DNA of 64,000 nucleotides from Micromonospora sp. HK10 (GTDB lineage Bacteria > Actinomycetota > Actinomycetes > Mycobacteriales > Micromonosporaceae): contig NZ_KQ058900.1 in the NCBI RefSeq assembly GCF_000982955.1, forward strand, positions 46,082-110,081, given 5' to 3'. Positions 9,913 through 20,361 of this stretch are shown here, one piece after another. The notes below the pieces were generated by a model. It did not search any database. It saw only the letters and a program-made list of their open reading frames with translations, and was not told the origin of the DNA. Numbering within the stretch: position 1 is the first letter of the stretch; every line of letters begins with the position of its first letter. A program made the position numbers and the translations under genes.

Positions 9913-11033
9913 ACCGTCACCAGGTCTTTGAGTTGCTCGTACCGGGCGTCGCCGATGCCGTCGACCTGGCGCAGGTCGGATACGGACCGGAAGCCGCCGT
10001 GCCGCTCGCGGTGGTCCAGATTCCGCTGGGCGAGCACCGGGCCGACCCCGGGCAGCGCGTCGAGCTGGGCCAGGGTGGCGGTGTTCAGGTTCACCGGACC
10101 GCCCGGCGCCGCCGCAGCACCGGCCCCGGGAGCGGTTCCGGCCGCCCCGGGCGCGCCCGCCGGGACCGGTGGGGCGGTGACGCCGACCAGGATGAGTTCA
10201 CCGTCGGTGACCTTGCGGGCCGGGTTGAGCAGGGCCACGTCAACGCCAGGCAGCGCGCCGCCGGCCGCCTCGATCGCGTCGCCGACCCGGGCTCCGGCGG
10301 GGAGGCGGACCAGCCCGGGACGGCGTACCTTGCCGGCGACCGCAACCACGAGCGGGGCGTTCGTGGCGGACGGGGGCGCCGGGGCGGGCTGCGCCGGCTC
10401 CGCGGTGGCGGCGACCGGGCGGACCGGTTCGGTCTGCGGCCGGGAGCGCCAGGCCCAGACCGCGGCGACCAGCACCACCACGGCGGCGACGGCGGCCAGC
10501 GCACGGACGCCCCGCCGGCCGGGGTCGAACGCCCCGGGCCCGGGCAACCGGGAGACCGCCGGCCCGTCGCTCACCCGACCCGCCGCCGGCGGGGCCGTCG
10601 ACCTGTCGCCCGACCGGGAGACCGCCGACCGGTCACTTAATTGACCGGCCGGTCCGGGTCGTGTCTCGGCGTTCCGCGCCGACGCCGACCAGGGCTCGCC
10701 GGGTCCGCCAACCCCGTCCACCGGCTCGCCGGATTCGTTGGCGCGGCCGACCGGTCCGGCGGGCCCGCCGGCAGCGCCCACTGCCACGGCCGGTGCGGCG
10801 CGCGAGGCCGCCCCGCCCGGCGAGGCAGGCCCGCCCGGCGAGGCAGGCCCGATCGGCCCGCCCGGCCCGATCGGCCGGGCAGGCCCGCCCGGTTCGACCG
10901 GCCACGCAGGCCCGCCCGGCCCGACCGGGGAGGCAGCCCCGCCCGGCCCGACCGGCGAGACAGGCCCGGCCGCCACCGGGTCGAACAGCCGCACCAGCCG
11001 CTGCCGCACCGTCGTCTCCTCGTCGTCTGGCAC
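9909..11033 (-). CDS. comEA: ComEA family helix-hairpin-helix DNA-binding protein
   Basis: About 374 residues. A cytosolic N-terminal part rich in GPxGP-like triplets (about 20-115) is followed by one membrane helix (ALAAVAAVVVLVAAVWAW). Then comes a Pro/Ala linker, an SLBB-type domain (VVAVAGKVRRPGLVRLPAGA) and a C-terminal helix-hairpin-helix pair (VNLNTATLAQLDALPGVGPV). ComEA is the membrane-anchored double-stranded DNA receptor that feeds ComEC. The long collagen-like N-terminal stretch is unusual for the family. The start is uncertain; the GTG at 11033 (VPDDEETTVRQRL) is favoured, with the GTG at 11012 as an alternative. Confidence 0.88.
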   Translation of the reverse strand: MPDDEETTVRQRLVRLFDPVAAGPVSPVGPGGAASPVGPGGPAWPVEPGGPARPIGPGGPIGPASPGGPASPGGAASRAAPAVAVGAAGGPAGPVGRANESGEPVDGVGGPGEPWSASARNAETRPGPAGQLSDRSAVSRSGDRSTAPPAAGRVSDGPAVSRLPGPGAFDPGRRGVRALAAVAAVVVLVAAVWAWRSRPQTEPVRPVAATAEPAQPAPAPPSATNAPLVVAVAGKVRRPGLVRLPAGARVGDAIEAAGGALPGVDVALLNPARKVTDGELILVGVTAPPVPAGAPGAAGTAPGAGAAAAPGGPVNLNTATLAQLDALPGVGPVLAQRNLDHRERHGGFRSVSDLRQVDGIGDARYEQLKDLVTV

Positions 11034-11165
11034 GGTTCGGGAGGCTACGGCGAGGAGGGGCGCCTGCTCCGGACTCCGGGGGTCCCCTGTGGATGACGGC
11101 GGCGGCTGTGGACAAGCCCCCACTCAGGTTCGACGTGTGCTAGCGGCCGGCGCCCGCCGGACCGG

Positions 11166-11942
11166 TCAGCGCGCTTCCGGGTCCACACCGAGGGCCGCCC
11201 GGCCGCCGTCGACCGGCAGGGTCACCCCGTTGACGAAGGCGGCCCGCTCGGACAGCAGGAACGCGACCACCTCGGCCACCTCGCCGGTACGCCCGATCCG
11301 CCCGACCGGATGCAGCCGGGTCAGCTCCGACGTCACCCGGTCGGCCTCGGCCGGATCGAGCCCGGCGAGGAAGGCGTCGTGCCGTTCGGTGTGGATGGAG
11401 CCGAGCGCGACCGCGTTGGCGCGGATCCCCCGCCCGCCGTAGTCGACGGCGAGCGCCCGGGTCAGCCCTTCGACGGCGGCCTTCGCGGTGGCGTACGGCA
11501 GCGCGCCCGGCACGGCCCGGCGGGCCTGGTGGGAGGAGACGTTGACGATCGCGCCGCCGGTGCCGGCGGCCAGGAACCGGCGTACCGCGGTGCCGGCACC
11601 GATCACGGCGGGGCGCAGGTTCGCGGCGATCAGGTCGAACACCTCGGTGGCGGGCGCGGTGTGCAGGGCGGCGTCCCGGAAGACGGCCGCGTTGTTCACC
11701 CAGCCGGTCAGCGGCGCGGCCGCCTCGGCGAGGTCGGCGGCGCGGGCCGCGGTCTCCTGGTCGGACGCGTCGCCGGTCACCGCGGACAGCCGACCGGCGG
11801 CGGGGTGGTGCGCGAGCCAGGCCAGCGACGACGGGTCCCGCTCGACGACCACGACGGTGGCGCCGTCGGCCGCCAACCGCTCGACGACCGCCCGCCCGAC
11901 ACCCCGACCGCCGCCCGTCACCACGTACGACATCGCGCTCAC
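11166..11942 (-). CDS. SDR family NAD(P)-dependent oxidoreductase
   Basis: 258 residues with a classical short-chain dehydrogenase layout. The nucleotide motif TGGGRGVG is near residues 9-16, NNAA near 87, the catalytic Ser in NVSSHQ and YATAK (Tyr-x3-Lys) as the active site. The C-terminal GVTLPVDGG is typical. The substrate is unknown. The start is either the GTG at 11942, overlapping the degV stop (GTGA), or the internal ATG at 11933. The gene occupies the spot between comEA and degV where M. tuberculosis has eis, so it is a lineage-specific insertion. Confidence 0.9.
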   Translation of the reverse strand: MSAMSYVVTGGGRGVGRAVVERLAADGATVVVVERDPSSLAWLAHHPAAGRLSAVTGDASDQETAARAADLAEAAAPLTGWVNNAAVFRDAALHTAPATEVFDLIAANLRPAVIGAGTAVRRFLAAGTGGAIVNVSSHQARRAVPGALPYATAKAAVEGLTRALAVDYGGRGIRANAVALGSIHTERHDAFLAGLDPAEADRVTSELTRLHPVGRIGRTGEVAEVVAFLLSERAAFVNGVTLPVDGGRAALGVDPEAR

Positions 11943-12793
11943 CGCCGGTGCACGACCACGCAGGCCAGGCCCGGTCCGGCGTGCGCGGCGACCACCGCGC
12001 CGGCCTCGGTGACGTACGTGTCGCGCAGGCGGTCACCGAGCCGCTCGGTCAGCGCCGTCACCAGCTGCTCGGCGCGCTGGGGAGCGGCGAGGTGGTGCAC
12101 GGCCAGGTCCACCTCGGCGTCGCCGGCCGCCTCGGCGGCGAGGTCGACCAGGCGTGCCACGCCCCGGCTGGCGGTGCGGACCTTGTCCTTGACCACGATC
12201 GCGCCGTCCGGCATGTGCATGATCGGCTTCACCGAGAGGGCGGTGCCGAACAGCGCCTCGGCCGCGTTGATCCGGCCGCCCCGGCGCAGGAACTCCAGGG
12301 TGTCGACGTAGAAGAAGATGGTGGTCCGGGCGATCGCGTCGACCGCGGCCCGGCGTACCCCGTCGAGGTCGGTGCCGCGGTCGGCGGCGGCCGCGGCGGC
12401 GAGCACCGGGAAGCCGAGGCCCATGCCGGTGGAGCGGCTGTCCACCACGGCGATCCGGCCGCCGACCGCGGTGGCGGCCAGCCGGGCCGCCTCGACGGTG
12501 CCGGACAGCTCGGCCGAGAGGTGTACGGAGACGACGCCGTCCGCGCCGCCGGCGAGCAGCTCGCGGTAGACCTGGACGAACTGCTCCGGGGCGGGCCGGG
12601 AGGTGCTCACCGCGACCCGCCGGCCGCCGAGCGCCCGGGTGGCGTCCGCCGGGAACGTCTCGACCCCTTCCAGTCCTTCCGCGCCGTTGAGCACGACGGT
12701 CAGCGGGACGACGGTGAGCCGGTGCGCGCGCACCAGCTCGGGCGGGAGGTAGGCGGTGGAGTCGGTGACGACCGCGACGGGCATGCCCGGCAC
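11939..12793 (-). CDS. DegV family fatty-acid-binding protein
   Basis: 284 residues. The N-terminal VAVVTDSTAYLPPELV, the central VSVHLSAELSGTVEAA and VVDSRSTGMGLG motifs define DegV/FakB-like proteins, which bind a fatty acid in a two-domain fold. In Firmicutes the FakB partner presents the fatty acid to the FakA kinase; no FakA is seen here, so the role remains open. It is conserved next to gpgP/rsfS in actinobacteria (Rv2417c). The stop codon overlaps the start of the SDR gene. Confidence 0.93.
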   Translation of the reverse strand: MPGMPVAVVTDSTAYLPPELVRAHRLTVVPLTVVLNGAEGLEGVETFPADATRALGGRRVAVSTSRPAPEQFVQVYRELLAGGADGVVSVHLSAELSGTVEAARLAATAVGGRIAVVDSRSTGMGLGFPVLAAAAAADRGTDLDGVRRAAVDAIARTTIFFYVDTLEFLRRGGRINAAEALFGTALSVKPIMHMPDGAIVVKDKVRTASRGVARLVDLAAEAAGDAEVDLAVHHLAAPQRAEQLVTALTERLGDRLRDTYVTEAGAVVAAHAGPGLACVVVHRR

Positions 12794-12832
12794 GCTAGCC
12801 GATGTCGCGGCGCCGCGCCGGGGCCGAACGGC

Positions 12833-13462
12833 TCAGACCGCGTCGGTCAGCGCGGGTTGGGTGACGAGCCCGACATTGTGGGCGCGCAGGTGCCAACCCC
12901 GGACGTCGTCGTGGCGCAGCTCGGTCCAGTGGCAGTTGGCCAGCGATCCGACGGCCCGCAGCACGCGGTGGTCCCAGCCGAGCAGGTGGCCGATGCCCTG
13001 CCGGGCGCCGCCGCCGTGGGTGGTCACCACGACGGTGCCACCGGCGGCCAGGTCGGCCGCCTCCTGGAAGGCGACGCCGAGCCGCTTGCCCAGGTCGTCG
13101 AGGGTCTCGATGCCGGCGCCGGGGTCGGGGTCGCCAGCGCGCCAGCGGGCGTACTCGGCGGGGAACCGTTCGGCGGCCTCGGTGAGCGACAGGCCCTGCC
13201 ACTGGCCGAAGTGCCGTTCGCGCAGCCGGGCGTCGGGGCGTACCGGCAGGCCGGTGACGGCGGCGAGCGCCGCCGCGGTGTCGGCGGCGCGGCGCAGGTC
13301 GCTGGCCACGATGGCGTCCGGGCGCAGCGCGGCCAGCACCGGCGCGACCGCGCGGGCCTGCTCGCGGCCGAGGTCGTTGAGCGGTACGTCGGTCTGTCCC
13401 TGGACCCGGCCGGCGGCGTTCCAGTCGGTGTTGCCGTGCCGCCAGATGATCAGGCGGGTCAT
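12833..13462 (-). CDS. Histidine phosphatase family protein (GpgP-like)
   Basis: 209 residues with the RHGNTDWN catalytic motif at residues 8-15, the second His in VVTTHGGGAR and the Glu in RERHFGQWQG. By position between degV and rsfS it is syntenic with Rv2419c, the glucosyl-3-phosphoglycerate phosphatase GpgP of methylglucose lipopolysaccharide synthesis. That substrate is an inference from synteny, and a general phosphatase role is possible. The ATG overlaps the rsfS stop (ATGA), so the two are translationally coupled. Confidence 0.88.
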   Translation of the reverse strand: MTRLIIWRHGNTDWNAAGRVQGQTDVPLNDLGREQARAVAPVLAALRPDAIVASDLRRAADTAAALAAVTGLPVRPDARLRERHFGQWQGLSLTEAAERFPAEYARWRAGDPDPGAGIETLDDLGKRLGVAFQEAADLAAGGTVVVTTHGGGARQGIGHLLGWDHRVLRAVGSLANCHWTELRHDDVRGWHLRAHNVGLVTQPALTDAV

Positions 13463-13863
13463 TCGGCGGCGGCGGTGCCGGCGGTGGAGTCGGCGAGGTC
13501 CCGGTCCACGAACGGGACCTGGGGGCAGTCCTTCCAGAGCCGGTCGAGGGCGTAGAACTCGCGCTCCTCGGTGTGCTGGACGTGCACCACGACGTCGACG
13601 TAGTCGAGCAGCACCCAGCGGCCGCCCCGCTCGCCCTCGCGCCGGACCGGCTTGGCCTTCTCCGGCAGCTCCAGCAGGCGCTCCTCGATGGCGTCGACGA
13701 TGGCCAGCACCTGACGCTCGTTCGGGGCGGCGGCCAGCACGAACGCGTCGGTGATGGCGAGCTGGTCGCCTACATCGATGATGACGATGTCCTGCGCCTT
13801 CTTGTCCGCCGCCGCCTGGGCCGCGGCGATGGCGAGCTCGTGGGCGCGTTCGGAAATTGTCAC
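13459..13863 (-). CDS. rsfS: Ribosome silencing factor RsfS
   Basis: 134 residues of the RsfS/Iojap (DUF143) family: AHELAIAAAQAAADKKAQDI, VIIDVGDQLAITDAFVLAAA, and WVLLDYVDVVVHV. RsfS binds L14 on the 50S subunit and blocks joining with 30S during starvation. The GTG start at 13863 has AGGAG eight bases upstream. An in-frame upstream extension lacks a ribosome binding site. It is followed by the coupled gpgP-like gene and preceded by nadD, as in most actinobacteria. Confidence 0.96.
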   Translation of the reverse strand: MTISERAHELAIAAAQAAADKKAQDIVIIDVGDQLAITDAFVLAAAPNERQVLAIVDAIEERLLELPEKAKPVRREGERGGRWVLLDYVDVVVHVQHTEEREFYALDRLWKDCPQVPFVDRDLADSTAGTAAAE

Positions 13864-13974
13864 CGTTCTCCTTCGATCAACCGTGCGATCCTCCAAGCGT
13901 CTCACACCCGGCGCGGCGACGACTTGCCAGTTCTGGTCGATTTCAGGGACAACGGCTCACATTCCGGGGCGAAG

Positions 13975-14571
13975 TCACCGCTGGTAGAGGCGCCGTTTTG
14001 CGATGTACTGCACCACACCGTCCGGCACCAGGTACCAGACCGGCTCACCGCGGGCCACCCGGGCCCGGCAGTCGGTCGAGGAGATCGCCATGGCCGGCAC
14101 CTGGACCAGGCTGACCGTGTCGGCCGGGAGGTGCTTGTCGGTGAGTTCGAAGCCAGGCCGGGTCACCCCGATGAAGTGGGCCAGCTCGAACATCTTGTCC
14201 ACCTCCTTCCAGGACAGGATGCGCTCCAGCGCGTCCGCCCCGGTGATGAAGAAGAGCTGGACCTTGGGGCCGTACTCGGCGTGCAGGTCGCGGAGGGTGT
14301 CGACGGTGTACGTCGGGCCGTTCCGGTCGATGTCGACCCGGCTGACCTGGAACCGGGGGTTGGAGGCGGTGGCGATCACCGTCATGAGGTAGCGGTCCTC
14401 GGCGGGGGTGACCGTCTCGTCCGCCTTCTGCCAGGGCTGCCCGGTGGGCACGAAGACCACCTCGTCCAGGCCGAACCGGTCGGCCACCTCGCTGGCGGCC
14501 ACCAGGTGCCCGTGGTGGATGGGGTCGAAGGTCCCGCCCATGATCCCGATCCGCCGGATGTCTTCCTCCAC
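13975..14571 (-). CDS. nadD: Nicotinate-nucleotide adenylyltransferase
   Basis: 198 residues. The nucleotidyltransferase signature GGTFDPIHHGHL lies near residues 12-23 and the ISSTDCRARV motif towards the end, followed by LVPDGVVQYI. It converts nicotinate mononucleotide to deamido-NAD in NAD synthesis. The start is GTG at 14571 (VEEDIRRIGIMGG); the ATG within GIMGG would cut the first beta strand. It lies 111 nt upstream of rsfS on the same strand. proA/proB, often found upstream in related genomes, are absent here. Confidence 0.95.
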   Translation of the reverse strand: MEEDIRRIGIMGGTFDPIHHGHLVAASEVADRFGLDEVVFVPTGQPWQKADETVTPAEDRYLMTVIATASNPRFQVSRVDIDRNGPTYTVDTLRDLHAEYGPKVQLFFITGADALERILSWKEVDKMFELAHFIGVTRPGFELTDKHLPADTVSLVQVPAMAISSTDCRARVARGEPVWYLVPDGVVQYIAKRRLYQR

Positions 14572-14697
14572 TCCGCGATCGTAGGCCCGCAGCCGCGGCG
14601 ACCGGTCGGGCCCCGGACGGGGCGCCGGCGCCCGGCGGAGGCTTCCCCCATCGAGGATGTTCCGGGGCGGGCTTCCCCGCGACCACTCCGATCCGTA

Positions 14698-14713
14698 TAC
14701 TCGTCTGCGAGTA
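14698..14713 (+). promoter_or_regulatory. Palindromic operator upstream of padR
   Basis: A perfect inverted repeat, TACTCG-N4-CGAGTA, lies 33 nt before the padR start codon, within the likely promoter. It fits an autoregulatory operator for the PadR protein (inference). Confidence 0.55.
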
Positions 14714-14745
14714 ATCGGAGACGAGCAGTGTCGAGGGAGGCGGGG

Positions 14746-15384
14746 ATGGCGGCGCGACGGAAGGTCAACAATCTGCTGGCGCTGGCCGTGCTCTCCGCCC
14801 TCGTCCAGCAGCCGATGCACCCCTACGAGATCGCCACCGCGCTCCGTTCCTGGGGCAAGGACGAGGACATGGCGATCAAGTGGGGGTCGTTCTACACCGT
14901 CGTCCGCAACATGGAGCGGCACGGCCTGATCGCGGCCGTGGAGAGCGTCCGTGCGGGCCGGCGGCCGGAGCGCACCGTCTACCGGATCACCGATGCCGGG
15001 CGGGCGGAGCTGGTCGACTGGGCCCGCGAGCTGGTCGGCGACCCGGTCTCCGAGCAGTCCCGCTTCCGGGCCGGCCTGTCCGTGCTCGCCGCGCTGCACC
15101 CCGACGACGCCAGCACGCTGCTGCGGCAGCGGCTGGACCGGGTGGAGGCCGGCATCGCGGCCGGCCGGGCGGCGCTCGCCGAGCACCTGCGCACGGTGCC
15201 CCGCCTCTTCCTCATCGAGTCGGAATACGACCTCGCCGTCCGCGAGGCGGAGGCCGCCTGGCTGCGCGACCTGCTCGCGGAGCTCGACACCGGCCGTTAC
15301 CCGGGGCTCGACCAGTGGCGGGCCTACCACGAGGGCGGCGGGACGGCGGACGGGACCGCAGAAGGGAGCGGCCCCGCGCAGTAG
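14746..15384 (+). CDS. PadR family transcriptional regulator
   Basis: 212 residues. The N-terminal PadR winged helix (NNLLALAVLSALVQQPMHPY, then KWGSFYTVVRNMERHGLI, then VYRITDAGRAEL) is followed by a helical C-terminal dimerisation region, as in Vir_act_alpha_C-type members. PadR proteins usually repress neighbouring detoxification or export genes and are released by a small ligand. The ATG at 14746 follows GGGAGG. The gene sits directly upstream of the FAD monooxygenase on the same strand, so that gene is the likely target. Confidence 0.92.
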   Translation: MAARRKVNNLLALAVLSALVQQPMHPYEIATALRSWGKDEDMAIKWGSFYTVVRNMERHGLIAAVESVRAGRRPERTVYRITDAGRAELVDWARELVGDPVSEQSRFRAGLSVLAALHPDDASTLLRQRLDRVEAGIAAGRAALAEHLRTVPRLFLIESEYDLAVREAEAAWLRDLLAELDTGRYPGLDQWRAYHEGGGTADGTAEGSGPAQ

Positions 15385-15390
15385 TTGGAC

Positions 15391-15426
15391 GGCCCCGGCA
15401 CGGTGCGCCAACACCAGGCCGGGGCC
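15391..15426 (+). terminator. Hairpin after padR
   Basis: A 9-bp GC stem (GGCCCCGGC with GCCGGGGCC) and an 18-nt loop, 6 nt after the padR stop. It may separate padR from the monooxygenase transcript. Confidence 0.45.
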
Positions 15427-15537
15427 CTTACCCCGAACCGACACCCGAGGGCGCCCGGCCCGAAGCGACCACCTTGAGGATAGCTGGGCTCCCTCCGGGT
15501 CGGTTCACCACGACCACCGACCATCCCGGGAGGGACC

Positions 15538-16743
15538 ATGACCAGAGTACGAACCGCCATCGTGATCGGTGGCGGCATCGCCGGCCCGGTGACCGCGCTG
15601 GCGCTGCACCGCGCCGGCATCACCGCCACCGTCCACGAGGCGTACCCGCGCACCACCGACGGGGTGGGCGGCACGCTCGCCCTGGCCGCCAACGGTGTCG
15701 CGGCGCTGCGCATCGTCGACGCCGACCAGCCGGTGACCGCGATCGGCACCCCGATCCACCGCACCGCCATGGCGGTCGACCGCCGCCGTTTCGACCTGCC
15801 CGGCCTGCCCGACGTGGGGCCGATGCAGGCGGTGCACCGCAACGAACTGCACCGGGTGCTGCACGAGCGCGCGGTGGCCGAAGGGGTGGTCATCACGCAC
15901 GGCCGCCGGCTGGTCGACGTCCACGAGTCCGGGGACGGCGTCACCGCCCGTTTCGCCGACGGCAGCACCGCCACCGCCGACGTGCTGATCGGCGCGGACG
16001 GCATCCACTCCACGGTCCGCACCCTGATCGACCCGGACGCGGTCGGCCCGCGCTTCACCGGGCTGCTCGGCTTCGAGGCGGTGGCCCGGCACGAGGTCGA
16101 CGCCGCCCCCGGCACGATGACCTTCGCCTTCGGCCGGGGCGGCTACTACCTCTACTGGCCGGAGCCGGGCGGCGGCACCCGGTGGGGGGTCAACCTGCCG
16201 CAGGAGCGGCCGATGAGCCTCACCGAGGCCCGCGCCGTCCCGGCCGAGGAGTGGTTGCGGATCCTGCGGGCCGCGTACGGCGACGACGACCCGGGCCGGG
16301 ACCTGATGCGTACCAGCAGCGCGGCGGACCTGCGGGTCGTCGGCTCGCTGCACATCATGCCGCCGGTCCGGCACTGGCACCGGGGCCGGATGGTGCTGGT
16401 CGGCGACGCCGCCCACGCGCCGTCCAACAGCTCGGGTCAGGGCGCCTCACTGGCCATCGAGAGCGCCGTGCAGCTCGCCCGCTGCCTGCGCGACCTGCCC
16501 GACGTCCCGGCCGCCTTCGCGACCTACGAGCGGCTGCGGCGCGGCCGGGTGGAGCGGATTGCGGCCCGGGCGGCACGGATCAACCAGGCCAAGGCGCCCG
16601 GCCCGGTGGCGCGCACGCTCATGCCGCTGCTCATGCCGCTGCTGATCCGCACGGCGATGAACCCGGAGAAGACCCTCGGCGCCGAGCTGCGCTACCGCAT
16701 CGACTGGGAGTCGCCGGTGGCCGCCGGCGCGGCGGCCGGCTGA
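15538..16743 (+). CDS. FAD-dependent monooxygenase (UbiH/PHBH-like)
   Basis: 401 residues. The FAD dinucleotide motif GGGIAGP is near residues 11-17. The DG motif (LIGADGIHSTVR) lies near 155 and the GD motif (VLVGDAAHAPSNSSGQGASL) near 285, the arrangement of class A flavoprotein hydroxylases. These hydroxylate or epoxidise aromatic or polyketide-type substrates using NAD(P)H and O2; the substrate is unknown. GGGAGG precedes the ATG. It is probably regulated by the PadR protein encoded just upstream. A drug-inactivating role is possible but not shown. Confidence 0.9.
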   Translation: MTRVRTAIVIGGGIAGPVTALALHRAGITATVHEAYPRTTDGVGGTLALAANGVAALRIVDADQPVTAIGTPIHRTAMAVDRRRFDLPGLPDVGPMQAVHRNELHRVLHERAVAEGVVITHGRRLVDVHESGDGVTARFADGSTATADVLIGADGIHSTVRTLIDPDAVGPRFTGLLGFEAVARHEVDAAPGTMTFAFGRGGYYLYWPEPGGGTRWGVNLPQERPMSLTEARAVPAEEWLRILRAAYGDDDPGRDLMRTSSAADLRVVGSLHIMPPVRHWHRGRMVLVGDAAHAPSNSSGQGASLAIESAVQLARCLRDLPDVPAAFATYERLRRGRVERIAARAARINQAKAPGPVARTLMPLLMPLLIRTAMNPEKTLGAELRYRIDWESPVAAGAAAG

Positions 16744-16779
16744 GCCGGGCCCGGTGGGTGGCGCGGGCGAGCCACCCAC

Positions 16780-16882
16780 CGGCCCGACCGGTCCGCCACC
16801 GGTCACTCGCCGGCCCGACCGGTCCGCCACCGGCCCGACCGGTCACTCGCCGGCCCGACCGGTCACTCGCCGGCCCGACCGG

Positions 16883-16890
<8 letters not shown>
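16780..16890. repeat. 20-bp tandem repeats at the pepN 3' end
   Basis: Several copies of a roughly 20-bp unit (CGGTCACTCGCCGGCCCGAC and shortened forms) fill the gap between the convergent monooxygenase and pepN genes. The array runs into the pepN stop codon, and each full copy repeats the TCA (TGA on the minus strand). Confidence 0.82.
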
Positions 16891-19399
<2,509 letters not shown>

Positions 19400-19464
19400 C
19401 CGCTTATCCTGCCCGATGAGGTCCACGGGAATCTTCCGGTGGCGTGTGGTGATGGAGGAACACG

Positions 19465-19683
19465 ATGGGTCAGCACCCCAAGGGCGACTTCGACCTCTCC
19501 CGGGCGGTCTGGCAGCGGGCCGACGGGGACAGCTCCGAGAGCGCGGTCGAGGTGGCCTTCGTCGACGACCTGATCGGGATGCGCAACTCGGCCGAACCGG
19601 ACGGCCCGGTGCTCGTTTTCACCCAGGCCGAGTGGGACGCCTTCGTGGCGGGTGCCCAGGACGGCGAGTTCGACCTGGACTGA
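19465..19683 (+). CDS. DUF397 domain-containing protein
   Basis: 72 residues. The motif order (FDLSRAVWQRADGDSSESAV, VEVAFVDDLIGMRNS, LVFTQAEWDAFVAGAQDGEF) is that of DUF397, small actinobacterial proteins usually found beside an XRE-family regulator. No such partner is adjacent here, so this is an orphan copy. GGAGG lies seven bases before the ATG. Confidence 0.93.
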   Translation: MGQHPKGDFDLSRAVWQRADGDSSESAVEVAFVDDLIGMRNSAEPDGPVLVFTQAEWDAFVAGAQDGEFDLD

Positions 19684-19693
19684 GCGGCGGCGG

Positions 19694-20080
19694 TCAGTCA
19701 CCGTCGCCCCAACCGAGCCCGCCGGGACCCGGCGCGTGGTGGAAGCCGGGATGGCCGGCCACGTCGGTGCAGCGCTCGCCGTCGGGCCCGAGCGCGCCGC
19801 AGAACAGCCGCTCGGCCCGGTGCCAGGCGTCGGCCGGGGAGAGCGCCGCCGCACCGAGCGCCAGCTCCGGGCGGAGCAGGGCCAACGCCTCGGCGTACGC
19901 CACGGCCAGCTCGCCCGCGACGGCCCGGTCGGCGGCCTCGAAGCCCAGGTGCACGGTGAAGAACCGGGGCGGGCGGGAGCCGGCCCGGCGGGCGGGCGCG
20001 AGCAGCGGCTCGCCGCCGCCCGCGCCGAACCCGGTCCCCAACCGTCGTGGCCGCCAGCGCGGCGCCCTGTTGTCCCGCAT
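19694..20080 (-). CDS. Hypothetical protein with Cys/His-rich C-terminus
   Basis: 128 residues, not recognised. A basic N-terminus (MRDNRAPRWRPRR) precedes a helical region (DRAVAGELAVAYAEALALLR). A C-terminal block CGALGPDGERCTDVAGHPGFHH has Cys-x9-Cys-x6-His spacing that could bind a metal. Codon usage is typical of the genome. The ATG at 20080 is the best start, as longer forms enter the low-complexity intergenic DNA. It is convergent with the DUF397 gene. Confidence 0.6.
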   Translation of the reverse strand: MRDNRAPRWRPRRLGTGFGAGGGEPLLAPARRAGSRPPRFFTVHLGFEAADRAVAGELAVAYAEALALLRPELALGAAALSPADAWHRAERLFCGALGPDGERCTDVAGHPGFHHAPGPGGLGWGDGD

Positions 20081-20197
20081 CCGGTCCTCCCCGTCCTCGT
20101 GCCCGGCCGCCGCCGACCCGGTGCGGCCGGTGCGGCGGTGACCCGGACCGGCCCACCGCCGGTCCCGCACCCGAGCCAACCAGCTTTCCGCCGCCCT

Positions 20198-20235
20198 GGG
20201 AGGGGCCAGCTCACGCGCGCGGGCTGGCCCCTCCC
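20198..20235. other. Long hairpin in divergent gap upstream of P450 gene
   Basis: A 13-bp perfect stem (20198-20210 with 20223-20235) and a 12-nt GC loop, about 125 nt upstream of the P450 start and between divergent genes. It is too far from either gene end to be a simple terminator. It may be a leader structure or a protein-binding site. Confidence 0.45.
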
Positions 20236-20361
20236 CGGCACGCGCGCCGGCCGGCGCCCGACGGGCGGGCCCGACCGGACCACCCGGCGGGCGGGATTCA
20301 CCCGCGCGGACCGGGGTAGACGCGCAGCGACCCGTGCCACGCCGCCGTGCAGGAGCAGCCG

